Below are positions 17,990-29,500 of a stretch of 64,000 nucleotides of DNA, piece by piece. The DNA is taken from contig NZ_WEZF01000009.1 of the NCBI RefSeq assembly GCF_009177065.1, positions 186,001 to 250,000 on the forward strand, read 5' to 3'. Position numbers and translations under genes: made by a program. The DNA is from Tautonia marina (lineage in GTDB: Bacteria > Planctomycetota > Planctomycetia > Isosphaerales > Isosphaeraceae). Position 1 is the first letter of the stretch. Every line of letters starts with the position of its first letter. The notes beneath the pieces are model-generated. The model worked only from the letters and a program-made list of their open reading frames with translations, did no database searches and was not told where the DNA came from.

Positions 17990-20221
17990 ATGAAGAATTT
18001 CGCCCGTCTCGTACGGTTTGCCTGGCCCTACCGGGGCCGATTCGTGCTGTCGATCGGCTGCGCGATGATGGTCGCCCTGCTCTGGTTTACAGAGCTGGGG
18101 GCGGTCTTCCCGCTGCTGAAAATTCTGCTCGGCGGCGAGAATGTCCAGACCTGGGTTGCCGATCAAATCGAACGGTACGAAACCGACGTAGAGACAGTGC
18201 GCGCTCGACTCAACGAGTTGGAGATCGTCCGCCAGGCTGGGCCGAAGGGCGTGCACGCCGATCATGTCGAGCAAATCAAGCAAGGGTACCAATCCGCCTG
18301 GAATCTCTATTTCAATGAGGTTCCCGAGGAGTTCCACGCAACCTCTGTCGGACCCAAGCCGTCGTTGCCGGCCGAGCAACTCGAACGCTACTCGGCCTTG
18401 ACCCAAGCCTATCGAATCGCCGAAGCCCGTTACGACGAACTCGGCCATGCCTCCCGGCTGATGGAGGAAGGGGGGCCGTCGGCGCTCGATCGCCGCGAAC
18501 GCTCCTGGCAGAAAGAAATGGCCAAGGCCGAAGGCTGGCAAGCCCGGTTCGAAGCAGTTGCTCCCTGGGTCAGTCGCTGGTTACCCGAGGATAATTTCCG
18601 GACCCTGACCGTCCTGCTCGCCCTGGTGATGGTCGGCGTGGCAATCAAAGGGGTCTTCATGTTCGGCCAGGAATTCCTGGTGGCGAACATCATGCAGCTC
18701 TCGATCTTTGACATTCGCAAGCGTTTCTTCCGCCGCACCCTGGCGCTCGATCTGGCAAGCTTCAATCAGCAGGGTTCGGCCGACCTGATGGCCCGCTTTA
18801 CAAGCGACCTCGACTCGGTCAGCCAGGGGCTCGTCGTCCTCCTGAGCAAGGTCGTGCGAGAGCCTTTGCGCATCATCGCCTGCCTCGGAGGGGCTCTCTG
18901 GCTCAACTGGCGATTAACCCTTCTGGCGCTCGTGCTGGTGCCCGTCTCGGCGATCACCACAGTCAAGGTCGGCAAGCTGATGAAGCGGGCGATCCGGCGA
19001 TCGCTCGAAAGCATGTCGAATATCTACAAGATCCTGCAGGAGACCTTCCAGGGGATCAAGCTCGTCAAGGCCTACACGATGGAACGCCGCGAGCGCCGGC
19101 GGTTCTATCTGGAATCGAAGGCGCTTTACAAGAAGCGCGTTCGGGTGGCGACCATCGAGGCGATGAGTGACCCGGTGCTGGAACTGCTGGCATTGACCAC
19201 CGTTTCCATCGCCCTGATGTCCGGGGCCTACCTCGTCTTGCGAGAATCGCGCTTCCTGGATCTGGGTCTCTTTCGCCTTCAACTGGCTTCAGAGCCGATG
19301 ACGATCGAGCAGTTGCTCACGCTTTACGTCATGCTCGCTGGCGTCTCCGACCCGCTACGGAAGCTCTCGAACGTGCATTCCAAGATCCAACGGGCCGCGG
19401 CGGCTTCGGATCGGATCTGTGCGCTGATGGACCGTGAGCCGACGGTCATCGAACGACCGGGAGCGCTTCGGATCCCCCCCCACCGGTTGCAGATCGAGTT
19501 CGACAACGTCCATTTCTCCTACGATGACCGGACGCAGGTTCTCCGAGGGCTCAATCTGAAGGTCCGTCACGGCGAGACGATCGCCCTGGTCGGCCCCAAC
19601 GGTTGCGGCAAGTCGACCCTGATGAACCTCTTACCAAGATTCTGGGACGTGGAAGACGGCGCGATCCGGATCGATGGCCACGATCTGCGGGAGGTCTCGC
19701 TCAAAAGCCTTCGGTCACAGATCGGCATGGTCATCCAGGAAACGATCCTGTTCGAAGACTCGATCGCCGCGAACATCGGCTATGGCAGTCCCTTCGCCAC
19801 AAGAGAACAGATCGAAGCCGCAGCCCGCCGCGCATACGCTCACCAGTTTATCTCCACCATGCCCGAGGGGTACGACACGATTATCGGGGAGCGTGGCGCC
19901 GGTCTCTCCGGCGGCCAGCGGCAGCGAATCGCTCTGGCTCGGGCGATGCTCCGAGACCCGGCAATCCTCATCCTCGACGAGGCCACCAGCGCCGTCGATA
20001 TCCAGGATGAAGCCCTCATCCGCCGGGCCATCGAGGAGTTCTCCCGCGGGCGCACGACCTTCCTGATCACCCACAATCTCGGATCGCTCCAGTTCGCCGA
20101 TCGAATTGTGCTGATGAACGAAGGGCAGATCGAGTCGGTCGGGACCGAGGACGAACTGCGACGAACCTCCTCGCTCTACCGACGCCTCCTCGAACTCCAA
20201 TATCACCGAGAGAGTGCCTGA
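17990..20221 (+). CDS. MsbA-type ABC exporter (fused membrane and ATPase domains)
   Basis: 743 residues, half-transporter that should act as a homodimer in the inner membrane exporting lipid, glycolipid or peptide. Membrane domain residues 1-470: after TM1 (about 17-45) there is an extra extracytoplasmic, helix-rich insert (about 49-203) before TM2, much longer than usual in this family. ATPase domain: Walker A GPNGCGKST, Q-loop VIQETILFED, signature LSGGQRQR, Walker B ILILDEATSA, H-loop ITHNL. All catalytic elements are intact. Start at ATG 17990 (MKNFARLVRFAWPYR) matches the usual N-terminus; ATG 17891 with a better ribosome site is an alternative. It lies downstream of the HlyD/M50 genes on the same strand, but 406 bp and a hairpin separate them, so it may have its own promoter. 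Confidence 0.92.
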   Translation: MKNFARLVRFAWPYRGRFVLSIGCAMMVALLWFTELGAVFPLLKILLGGENVQTWVADQIERYETDVETVRARLNELEIVRQAGPKGVHADHVEQIKQGYQSAWNLYFNEVPEEFHATSVGPKPSLPAEQLERYSALTQAYRIAEARYDELGHASRLMEEGGPSALDRRERSWQKEMAKAEGWQARFEAVAPWVSRWLPEDNFRTLTVLLALVMVGVAIKGVFMFGQEFLVANIMQLSIFDIRKRFFRRTLALDLASFNQQGSADLMARFTSDLDSVSQGLVVLLSKVVREPLRIIACLGGALWLNWRLTLLALVLVPVSAITTVKVGKLMKRAIRRSLESMSNIYKILQETFQGIKLVKAYTMERRERRRFYLESKALYKKRVRVATIEAMSDPVLELLALTTVSIALMSGAYLVLRESRFLDLGLFRLQLASEPMTIEQLLTLYVMLAGVSDPLRKLSNVHSKIQRAAAASDRICALMDREPTVIERPGALRIPPHRLQIEFDNVHFSYDDRTQVLRGLNLKVRHGETIALVGPNGCGKSTLMNLLPRFWDVEDGAIRIDGHDLREVSLKSLRSQIGMVIQETILFEDSIAANIGYGSPFATREQIEAAARRAYAHQFISTMPEGYDTIIGERGAGLSGGQRQRIALARAMLRDPAILILDEATSAVDIQDEALIRRAIEEFSRGRTTFLITHNLGSLQFADRIVLMNEGQIESVGTEDELRRTSSLYRRLLELQYHRESA

Positions 20222-20345
20222 CGAGCGGCTCGATGGCCTCCCCCCCCTCGAAAGGAACCACCAACCGGTGACATCGTTGACGATTGCGCACAAGAGGGGA
20301 TGGAAGAATCTCGTCACGCGGGCGAGGCCGCTGCGTAGAATTGAA

Positions 20346-20374
20346 TTGAGGTCTCGATTGCGCCCGCGCATGAT
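20346..20374 (+). promoter_or_regulatory. Candidate promoter for the DUF1549/DUF1501 pair
   Basis: TTGAGG (20346-20351), 17-bp spacer, CATGAT (20369-20374); 4 of 6 in each box. The first start codon is 145 bp downstream. It lies in the 297-bp gap after the ABC exporter, which otherwise shows nothing. Confidence 0.3.
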
Positions 20375-20518
20375 AAAGGAGGCCAGTTCAGGCCGACGCC
20401 TCCGATCGTGCTGAACGCATCATCTGCCGTTCTCCCCTGAACTCTCTGCACCGACTCTATGTTGCGTGATCGCCTCCTGACCATGCCGATGGTTAAGAGC
20501 GCGAGAGGAGTGCCTTGC

Positions 20519-22141
20519 ATGACGACGAGCCGAAGGGAACGATCGAGGGTCCACGCGGGCCTTTGTCTGGCCGGAATGGCAGCGGCGTTCGTGCTCTTTG
20601 CGAGTCCGTCCCAGGCGGATGACAGCGCCGATCGCTCCACGACCGAGGCCATCAACTCCTGGATTCGCGCAGGTTGGGAGGATGCCGGGGTCAAACCGTC
20701 GCCTCGGGCCACGGACGGGGAATACCTCCGTCGGGCCTACCTCGACATCCTGGGACGCATCCCAAGCCTCCAGGAAACGTCCGACTTTCTCCAGAGCAAG
20801 GATGCCAATAAGCGGGAGAAACTGATCTCCTATCTGCTCGATCATCCGGACTATGCGCAGAACTTCGGCAACTTCTGGTCAGTGGTCCTGATCGGACGAG
20901 GAGACACCGGCAATCAGGTCAACCGGAATGCCTTGCGGGCCTGGCTCCGGACCCGATTCGCCGCGAACGAACCCTGGAATGAGATTGCTCGGGAACTGGT
21001 GACCGCCTCGGGACCAAACACCCCCGAGAACGGCGCGACGAACTTCGCCCTGGCTCACCTCGATTTCGACGCCGTTCCCTTGACCTCAATCACGACCCGC
21101 GTGTTCCTCGGCCAGCAGATCCAGTGCACACAGTGCCACGATCACCCGTCGAATGACTGGAAACAGGCCGATTTCTGGGGCATCAACGCCTTCTTCCGCG
21201 GCGTCCGATCGCGTGAAGTCTCGCGGACCAGCGCCGGCGGTGCCGAGGAAACCGCCTACTACGAACTGTACGATGACCCGACCGACGCTTTCGCCCGCTA
21301 CGACCGCCGCGACGGCACCATCCGGATCGCCTTCCCGACCTATCTCGATGGACGCAAGATCAGCCAGGAAACCGACGTCGATCGTCGTCAAGAACTCGGC
21401 ACCTTCATCACCGAGCCTGACAACGACCAGTTCGCCCAGGCTTTTGTGAATCGGATGTGGGGCCACTTCCTCGGCCGGGGGATCGTTCACCCGATCGATG
21501 ACTTCGGCGACCACAACCCGCCGAGCCATCCCGAATTGCTCGAACGCCTGGCCGACGACTTCAAGGCGTCCGGCTATGACATCAAGCAGTTGATCCGATG
21601 GATCACTGCGTCCGAGCCTTACCACCTCTCCAGTGTTCGGACCCGAGCCAACGAGCGCGACGAAACCTATTTCAGCCACATGACGCTCAAGCCCTTGACG
21701 CCTGAACAACTCTTCGAATCACTGCTCACCGCGACGCGGGCTCACCAGGCGGGAGGCGGCGGAAACTCCGACGCTCGCCGCGACCGATGGCTCCGGCAGT
21801 TTACCTTCGCTTTCGGCAACGACGAGACGAACGAGGGGACGAGCTTTCAGGGGACCATTCCCCAGGCGCTCATGATGATGAACGGCGACCTGATCGACGA
21901 GGCCACCAGCAGCAAACCGGGGAGCTTCCTCCGAGACCTGCTCGACGAGGCCATGCGCCGCAGGGCCTCGGCAGACTTCGTGATCGAGAAGCTGTATCTG
22001 GCTGCTCTGAGCCGTCCTCCCAGTTCGAAGGAAGCGGGGGCCGCACAGGTCTTGCTCCGCCAGGGACCTAGCCCGAACGCCGTCATGGAAGACATCTTCT
22101 GGGCCTTACTCAATTCCAACGAGTTTATCCTCAACCATTGA
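20519..22141 (+). CDS. Secreted DUF1549/DUF1553 planctomycete protein
   Basis: 540 residues. Signal peptide 1-33 (hydrophobic core, ending SQADD). DUF1549-like region about 40-260 includes RRAYLDILGRIPSLQE and the CTQCHDHP segment (Cys203, Cys206, His207), a c-type-haem-like CxxCH. DUF1553-like region follows, with FVNRMWGHFLGRGIVHPIDDFG and NPPSHPELLERLADDF, and a C-terminal AALSRPPSSKE. These proteins are abundant in planctomycetes and nearly always paired with DUF1501; their biochemical role is not established. The usual N-terminal PSCyt1 cytochrome domain is absent, so this is the short form. ATG 20519 has GAGAGGAG 9 bases upstream, better than the upstream ATG at 20459. The DUF1501 gene follows 49 bp downstream. 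Confidence 0.9.
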   Translation: MTTSRRERSRVHAGLCLAGMAAAFVLFASPSQADDSADRSTTEAINSWIRAGWEDAGVKPSPRATDGEYLRRAYLDILGRIPSLQETSDFLQSKDANKREKLISYLLDHPDYAQNFGNFWSVVLIGRGDTGNQVNRNALRAWLRTRFAANEPWNEIARELVTASGPNTPENGATNFALAHLDFDAVPLTSITTRVFLGQQIQCTQCHDHPSNDWKQADFWGINAFFRGVRSREVSRTSAGGAEETAYYELYDDPTDAFARYDRRDGTIRIAFPTYLDGRKISQETDVDRRQELGTFITEPDNDQFAQAFVNRMWGHFLGRGIVHPIDDFGDHNPPSHPELLERLADDFKASGYDIKQLIRWITASEPYHLSSVRTRANERDETYFSHMTLKPLTPEQLFESLLTATRAHQAGGGGNSDARRDRWLRQFTFAFGNDETNEGTSFQGTIPQALMMMNGDLIDEATSSKPGSFLRDLLDEAMRRRASADFVIEKLYLAALSRPPSSKEAGAAQVLLRQGPSPNAVMEDIFWALLNSNEFILNH

Positions 22142-22190
22142 TGATCTCCTGATGGCCCCGAACCGACCCGACGAGGGGAGGACCCGACCG

Positions 22191-23471
22191 ATGTTCGATC
22201 GCCTGCTGACACCGCGAGGCATGTCTCGGCGGCATTTCCTCGGGCACCTGGCCGCCACCTCGATGGCGTTTCCGGCGGCCAGTTTCCTCGGGTCCCTTCG
22301 AGCCAATGCTCAGGAAGTGCGCCGGAACCAGAAGCACTGCATCCTGCTTTGGATGGGGGGTGGTCCGAGCCAGCTCGACACCTGGGACCTGAAGCCCGAA
22401 AGCCCTCGCAACGGCGGCGAGTTCAAGCCGATTGACACGAGCGTCCCCGGTATCCAGATCAGCGAGCACCTGCCCACCGTCGCCCAGCAGATGCAGCATC
22501 TGAGCCTCATCCGTTCCCTCAGCACGAGCGAAGGGAACCACGATCGCGGCACCTATCTGATGCACACCGGCTGGCAGCCGAACCCGACCGTCGTGCATCC
22601 GAGCTTCGGGTCGATCTGCTCGTTCGAACTGGGCACCCGGCTCGGAGACGACTTTCCCTTGCCTCACTTCGTCTCGATCAACCGACCGGGAGAGTCGGCC
22701 GGGTTCCTCGGCATGTCTCACGCGCCGTTCGTGGTGGGCAACCCGAACGGTCAGATCGAGAATCTGAAGCCAAAGGTCGATCCGGCTCGACTGAATCGCC
22801 GCGTCCAGATGCTTGGACTTGTCGAAGACCGCTTCATCGCCCAGAACCGCGGCGCGGCCGCCGTCGGACACCGGGATGTCTACGGCAAGACGATGAAGAT
22901 GATGAACTCGGCTTATACCCGAGCCTTCGACCTCTCGGACGAACCGGACACCATCCGGGATGCATATGGTCGATCCGGCTTCGGTTCCGGCTGCCTCATG
23001 GCGCGCCGCCTGGTCCAGGCCGGTGTGACCTTTGTCGAGGTCGGCCTCGGGGGCTGGGATAATCATGACGACATCTTCCGCATCCTTCGCGAGCAGCGAT
23101 TGCCCGAACTCGACAAGGGCATGGGCGCCCTCATCGCCGACCTGAACCGCCTTGGTCTGTTGCAAAACACCCTGATCGTCTGGATGGGCGAGTTCGGCCG
23201 CACCCCTCGCATCAACCAGAACGGCGGCCGCGACCACTGGCCGCGCAGCTGGTCGGTCGCCCTCGGCGGCGGCGGGATCAAGGGGGGCCAGGTCGTCGGC
23301 GCGACCGACTCCGACGGCATCGACATCGTGGATCGTCAGGTCGGCGTCATGGACCTCATCGCCACCATGTGCACGGCCCTCGGCATCCATGTCGATACCG
23401 AGTACACCACCCCCCTCGGCCGTCCCATGCGGGTCGTCGATGGGGGCACGCCGATCACGGAGCTGATCTGA
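22191..23471 (+). CDS. Tat-exported DUF1501 protein
   Basis: 426 residues. The N-terminus has a twin-arginine signal SRRHFLGHLAATSMAFPAAS ending near SLRANAQ, so folded export is expected. The body shows the DUF1501 pattern: LLWMGGGPSQLDTWDLKP, a GVTFVEVGLGGWDNH segment, WMGEFGRTPRIN and GGRDHWPRSW. The fold is alkaline-phosphatase/sulfatase-like and the histidine/aspartate positions suggest a metal site, but no activity is established for the family. Start ATG 22191 is preferred over 22152 because GAGGGGAGG ends 9 bases upstream and the Tat motif then sits near the N-terminus. It pairs with the DUF1549/DUF1553 gene; a shared operon with it is likely. A strong bidirectional hairpin follows. 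Confidence 0.92.
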   Translation: MFDRLLTPRGMSRRHFLGHLAATSMAFPAASFLGSLRANAQEVRRNQKHCILLWMGGGPSQLDTWDLKPESPRNGGEFKPIDTSVPGIQISEHLPTVAQQMQHLSLIRSLSTSEGNHDRGTYLMHTGWQPNPTVVHPSFGSICSFELGTRLGDDFPLPHFVSINRPGESAGFLGMSHAPFVVGNPNGQIENLKPKVDPARLNRRVQMLGLVEDRFIAQNRGAAAVGHRDVYGKTMKMMNSAYTRAFDLSDEPDTIRDAYGRSGFGSGCLMARRLVQAGVTFVEVGLGGWDNHDDIFRILREQRLPELDKGMGALIADLNRLGLLQNTLIVWMGEFGRTPRINQNGGRDHWPRSWSVALGGGGIKGGQVVGATDSDGIDIVDRQVGVMDLIATMCTALGIHVDTEYTTPLGRPMRVVDGGTPITELI

Positions 23472-23497
23472 GCTCCGCTCAATCCACGAGCAGCGGA

Positions 23498-23520
23498 GCG
23501 CCGAGCTTCCCGCTCGGCGC
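23498..23520. terminator. Bidirectional terminator between convergent genes
   Basis: Perfect 9-bp stem GCGCCGAGC (23498-23506) with GCTCGGCGC (23512-23520), loop TTCCC. It sits between the DUF1501 stop (23471) and the giant gene's stop (23551), in convergent orientation, as expected for a shared terminator. No long T-run. Confidence 0.6.
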
Positions 23521-23550
23521 CCTGTATCCCCCACGAAGCAACTCCGATCC

Positions 23551-26500
23551 TCAGGGTGTGTCTCCGGGGGTCCAATCAAACGAAATGGCCCGACCCGCTT
23601 CGGTTTCGGAGCGGAAGTGACGGGGCAATCCGGGGCGAAGCGGTGAGAGGAAGTCCGTCGGGGGACCGGGATCGGAGGAGCTGGAACGCGTCTCGGACAG
23701 ATCGGCAAGTCCGGCGGCGAGCAGAGAGCGATCGAGGCCCTCTCGGGTCGTGACGATCCGCCGGAGCGGGCCGCGCTGGCGGACCACTTCGTTCGTGTCG
23801 GGCATCATCAAGGCGGCCCAGTAGGCGGAACGCTCGGCCTGGCGTTGGAGCGTGAGGACGCGGGCGAGCTCGGCCGAGAGGGAGTCGCGGTCGGTACCGG
23901 TGCTCGAGGAGCCCAGCCGGTCGATCCGCGATCGGAGCCGATCGGCCGCCCGCTCCAGCCGTTCGACCAGCAGGCCGGCGGCGGGGATCGGCAAGGTCGC
24001 ACCGCCGGAGGCACTCACCGCGTCCTCCTCGGCAGATCGGACCGTGGTCAGCACGGTTGCTCCCTCGTGCAAGGGCTGAGGGATGCTCAGGCGGCGTCCT
24101 CGGCGTGATTCAGAACGCGGCATCGGGTCGATCCAGACCAGTTCGACACGACGCGCCGGCCCGTCACCCAGCGGGATGATCCAGCGACCGTCAGGTCCGA
24201 TCCGAGGTCGAACCGGGCGGCCATCGACCACTGCGGCCGGTGCCTCCGCGCCGGGAGGAGCCGTCAGGGTCAGAAACGGCCCAGGCTGGGGTTGGAGTTC
24301 CAGGATGGCATGGCCCCGTACCGTCCCTTCGGGAGCAATCAGACAGGTCAGGTCAACCAACTCAACACGGGTCTTTTCCAGGTCGCTCGAACCGCCCCGA
24401 GATGTGGACGGCGGCTGGACCACCAACGACCAGCCCCCCGGCTGCACCCGGTAAACCTTTCGACTGGCATCGGGGGGAAGTGGCGACGGGAACAGGGTCG
24501 CGAACTGCTGCTCCGTGACCGCGTCGGCCAGCGCAAGCCCAGACACATCAAGGGTCGGCGGCCGATCCGAGGGGACCACGAGCCCGATGGTATGGCCGGT
24601 GGCCGTGCCGAGCCCCCAGGCGACCAGGTCGGGGAAGACCAGCGGTTGGTCATCCTCCAGCGGAAGCACGGATCGGATTCGGAGGTCCGTCGATCCCCAG
24701 ATAGGACGGCCAGGGTCGATCTCAATCCGGTCACCCAGGTCGCGCACCGCGACCGGAGGCATGCCATCGAGCTCGTACTCGGCCCCTTCGGCCCACGATT
24801 CCGGCAGAATCAGCTCGATCCGGTCCGCAGGCCCTCCCGAAACTCGGTAGCGCACCAGAGCCTCCCAGCGGGCCGACTGGCTGCTCAGAACGAGCTGACT
24901 CCAGAGTTCGACCGTGACCGCAGGGAAGGACTCAACCCGCAATGAGCCAGGTTGATCGAGCGGAATGGGCCGGTAACGACGGCGGTTATTCGAGGTCGCC
25001 AGACGCTCAATCGGCTGCGAACGGCCATCGGCCCCGCGGTAATCCACCAGGGCCGTCGTCGGAGTCGACAACAGCAACGTCCCCGGCTCAACCGTGAGAC
25101 CGGGCCATTCGGGCCAGGGAAGGGGTCGCTCCGTGACCAGCGGCCCGGGCTCCATCGGCCGAGAGCGTTCGGGAAGCCATCCGGTCAGACTGATGGGACG
25201 CACGGAACTGGGAAGGCCATCAAAGCGCAGCCGAAGTTGATCGGAAGACGGCCGATCCCAGGAAGTCAGGCCAGGGGCCTCAAGATCGATCAGTTCCAGA
25301 TCCTCCGGCACGTTGAGCGTGACCTTGCGGACGGCCCGGCCATCAAGGTCGGAGATGCGGGAGGCGAGTCGCCATTCCCACCGGCCGGCGTCGAGATCCA
25401 GTTGCAACGTCGGCTCGACGAGGCGTCGAGGATGGGTCGGTCCGAGGGGCACGGACACCTGAGGAAGCCCCGAAAACCGGGTTGCCCCGGCCACGTCGAG
25501 TGCGCCTCCTCGGGGAAATGGTCCCCAATTCTGTTCAAATTCCTGATCGCTCATCGGTAGGTTACCCGAGGCGGCTTCGAGTCGCCCACCCCAGGTCTTC
25601 GGACGCATCAAGGCAATCTGACCATCAAAGCGAGACAGACCGATCGGCTCCAGCCGGGGAGGACTTCGAAGGATCGGATCCGTGTTTGGTTCGCCTGCCG
25701 CGTTCGACGCCTCGGAACGCAGCGCGCGTCGAAGTTCGAGCTGAAGGACCGCCCCTTCAGACAACGGGGGGTCAATGCGAGCAATCCAGCGGTCGCCGTC
25801 ATCGGCGACGATCCGAGAACTCTCAACAATTGCCCCGGCGGCGCGAACCGATCGCACCGCGACCCCCGGATCGATGGCAAACCAGAGTTCTCGGACCGGG
25901 CTGGCTCCTCGGATCGTCAGTCGAGCGTCGAGCAGGTCGCTCGTCGGCAAGGCTTGCCAGAGGAGCAGGCCCTCAAGTCCGGGGGCTTCGGTCTTGTTTC
26001 CTTCCTGATCGATCCGATCCCATCGGATCTCAATTCCATCACTCGGACCGATCGCGGCTCGAAGCTCACCATCGGCTCCAATCGTAATCGGGCCAAAGGA
26101 TCGGGCGAGGGTCAGCCCTGAGGCTCCCGGGGGATCGGCCACCCGGAGCGAGGCCGAGGCCACGGGATTGATCGGCAGAACCAGACGAACGCCCGAGGTG
26201 TCGTTATCAGGATGAACCCGCTGACGAACGACCAGTTCATGCAACCCCGTCTCTCCGTCGAGCGCAACGGTTGCACGGTCGGCCGACTCTCCGATTAACA
26301 CCGGACGCGGACGACCATCAACCATTGCCTCCAGTTCGGTCGGTCGACCGATCGGCAAGGACCACATGGCCGGCCCTTCCTGCTCAAATCGCAAGGTGAG
26401 CCGGGATTCCAGACGCCAGCCTTCCTCCGCGTCTGGCCTGAGCTCATGCTCGGCCCGGATCACTCCCACGGTCGGCCAATCGGGACGCGCCTCATCACCA

Positions 26501-29500
26501 GGACGGGCCGACGCGGCAGCCCTCAGACGCTCAGCATCCGTCTCCTGAAGCCAGACCACCGGCCCCTCTGACTCATCACCGACTTCGGTTCCCCGATCAA
26601 TAAGAAACGCGATGATGGGCGAACCGCCAGGGGCATCGGCCTGTGAAGCAGGTTGCGCCCCGACCACCGTGGCGATCAGGAGGAAGACTCCAGAAGCCCC
26701 CAGACTGATCCGAGCGGCCGACCCGCGTGGTCGAATCAAGGTTGAGGCCCCCGATTCATCCCGATCGGGTCGAGGACGACTCTGGATCAAGGCAATGACA
26801 AGGCCGATCAATCCTGCATAGAACGGACCGATCACAAAGGCGGATCGCCGAGGCTCCCCCCGTTCTCCCACCACGACCGCCCCGAGGACGACGAGCAGCA
26901 AGAGGCAGAGCCGAACCGCATTCCAACCTCGACCCTGGAACCGAATCGAGGCTGCCACAATCAGCAAGGCCCCCACTCCAAGGCCGAGCATCAGCCACGG
27001 CCACCGATCGACCGATCGGACTCCGGCATCGTGACGAGGCCATCCGCTCGCCACGAAGCGCCGAAGAATCCGGGATTCGGTCTTCGAACCGCTGAGGGGC
27101 AGGATTGCCTCATCCGAGAATCCCCCGGCGGTTGCCCGCCAGCGCTCCACCGTCCGGAAGCGATCTGACTGGTCGGCCCCCCAGGCAACAGCCTCCCGAA
27201 GTGATCGGACCCAGGTTTCTCGGGTCGGTCCCGATGCCAGCGAGGTCGGTGAGATTCGCGGAGCTTCGGCCGGAGAGGTGATCAGAAAGACGGTATCGAT
27301 CGGCACCGCGAGCAAGCCCAGCGACGACAAGGCGCGTCGAGCAGACCCGGCGGATTCCTCCTGACCAGATGGGGAAGGGGTCGGAACAATCGTGCTCGGG
27401 CCGAGGCCAAGCGCTTCAAGGGCGGATCGATCGACCACAAGCGGCCATCGTCCCACGTCCCACGAGGCCAGCGCATCGCCCAGCCGAAGCCCTCCCACCG
27501 GTTGGGTCGCCGCCAACTCGTCGAGTTGTTCCAGCATCGTGCGTTCCAGCGCCGTCAACCGGGGCAGGCGTCGCAACGAGACGCCTGGCAACCACCCTGG
27601 ACGATCCGGCCCAGGATCGGCGGAGATCAGGGCCTGACCAACCCCCGCCAGCGACCGGGCCGTCGGCCAGGCAAGATTCCACGAGAATGACAGGCACGGC
27701 ATCGAGAACCGAGGACGATCCGGTTCGACTGCTCCCGATCCGACGGTCTGAACAAACTCGACCACCAGTCGGCGTGGTCTTCCCGAACTCATCCGCTCGA
27801 CCTCGGGAAGCTGCGTCAAGGGAATCCAGATCATCCCCTCCTGCTCGAACGGCTCAACACGCCGCCCGTTCGAGGAGACCGCGGCGAGGATCGCTCCTTC
27901 CGGCAATTCGATTCCCAGTGTCGCGGCCTCCTCCGCTGCCACATCCAGCGCCAGTCGGTGTCGGGTCAAAGTGTCGGTGGACGGGGTCGAGGCCAGATTG
28001 GCTCGAAGAATCACCCCCTCGAAGCGCGAGGCCGGTAGCCTCGTGGTGCGCACGCCGAGCAGTCCGGGCTGACCTTCATAAAGAAACCGGTCCGCCAGTC
28101 GGATGGATGGACTGGAGAAGCGATCGGCCTCGGAACTCGTCGCACCGATGCCGAGCTCTCGAAAGGAGAGGTCACCGCGGGTCTCGCAGCGAAGGGCCGG
28201 ATCGACGCGGAGCGAGACGGTTCCGCGTGTCTCGAACCAGCGGGGCAGATCGAGCATGGGCAATGGGCCTTCGCCGTCCCAGGGCAGTTCCAGCCGTCCT
28301 CGGATCGACAACGGACCTGTGAGGTCCGAGGGCAGCCGAAGCTCGGATTCATCTCCCACCGAGGGAGTGACGGGCAGGGGCCTTGATTGCTGACCTTCGG
28401 CGGCCACCAACGACCAGCTCGGCCCATTCACGTCAAGTGGCACGGGACGAACGCGAAAGGGCAACGTGCGGAGGGATTCCCCTTGAGCATCAAGCTGAAG
28501 CTCCCATTCGACCGTCAGGCGATCGTCCAGGATCGTCACCCGTTGATTCACGATGGCGAGTGGACGTTTAGGGATCGGCTCTCGGACCACGCGTCCGAGA
28601 GCGTCCGGGGCGACCCAACGCCAGGAAAGAAGGGGCCGGGGAGATTGCAGAGACGTGGTCGAGGGAACGGCCGCCGGATCGAGCCAGGCAAGTCCCTCGG
28701 CCTCCACCGGGCGCAACACGACTCCCAGATCGGAAACAATCGACCAGCGCTCCTCGGCAATGGCAAGATCCACAGGGCGAAGTCGGGGAAGCTCCAGGAA
28801 TCGGATGTTTTCCTGGACCAAGGAGGCCGAGACAATCAGTTCGGGGCGTCGTCCGTCGTTGAGTGCGATCTCCCCGGATCGTGCCCCGGGCAGAGCAACT
28901 CGAATCATCCGGCGACCGTCGGGCAATTGCTCCTGTTCCCATCGAGAGGCAAGCTGCCCGTCAGAGATCCGAATCGCGTCCGGTAACCATCCCGGCGAGA
29001 GGAGAAAGCTCACCAAGGTCGGCGCTTCCGGCGGCGGCTCGACATCAATCTCAGCCTCAAGCGTATCGGCCCCGTCGCGGAGCCTCACCGTTCCCTGAAC
29101 GGAAACCGAGGTAATGGTGCGGGCCGGTGCCAGGTGCAATTCAGCCACCGGTGCGGGCCGATCGGCAAAGAAGGCCAGCGGTAACCCGTTTCGTTCCGGT
29201 TGCAATGCGAGGCCCGGGAGATCACTTTGCTCAGGGCGACGCCCGACCTCGATCTGGGCTCGCTCCAGTTGCTGCCAGGACTCAACGGAAATCTCGTCAA
29301 GGTCAAGCCGTCGCCCGGCCCGTTCCGTGCAATCGAGGAGCGACCAGGATTGATCCAGCCAGACAATGACGGGCCCACCGGTCCACTGAGCATCCAGGGG
29401 TTCGGGAACGGGGACGAGCCATCGGCTTGGGTCGTCGATTGGTGCCAGTCCGGAAAGGGTCAGGCGAGTCGGACCAATTAACCCGTCTCGCCATCGGACC

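Noticed and set aside
22131-23708. 525-codon antisense open frame opposite the DUF1501 gene
   Set aside because: DUF1501 motifs and Tat signal on the plus strand are clear; the antisense frame shows nothing.
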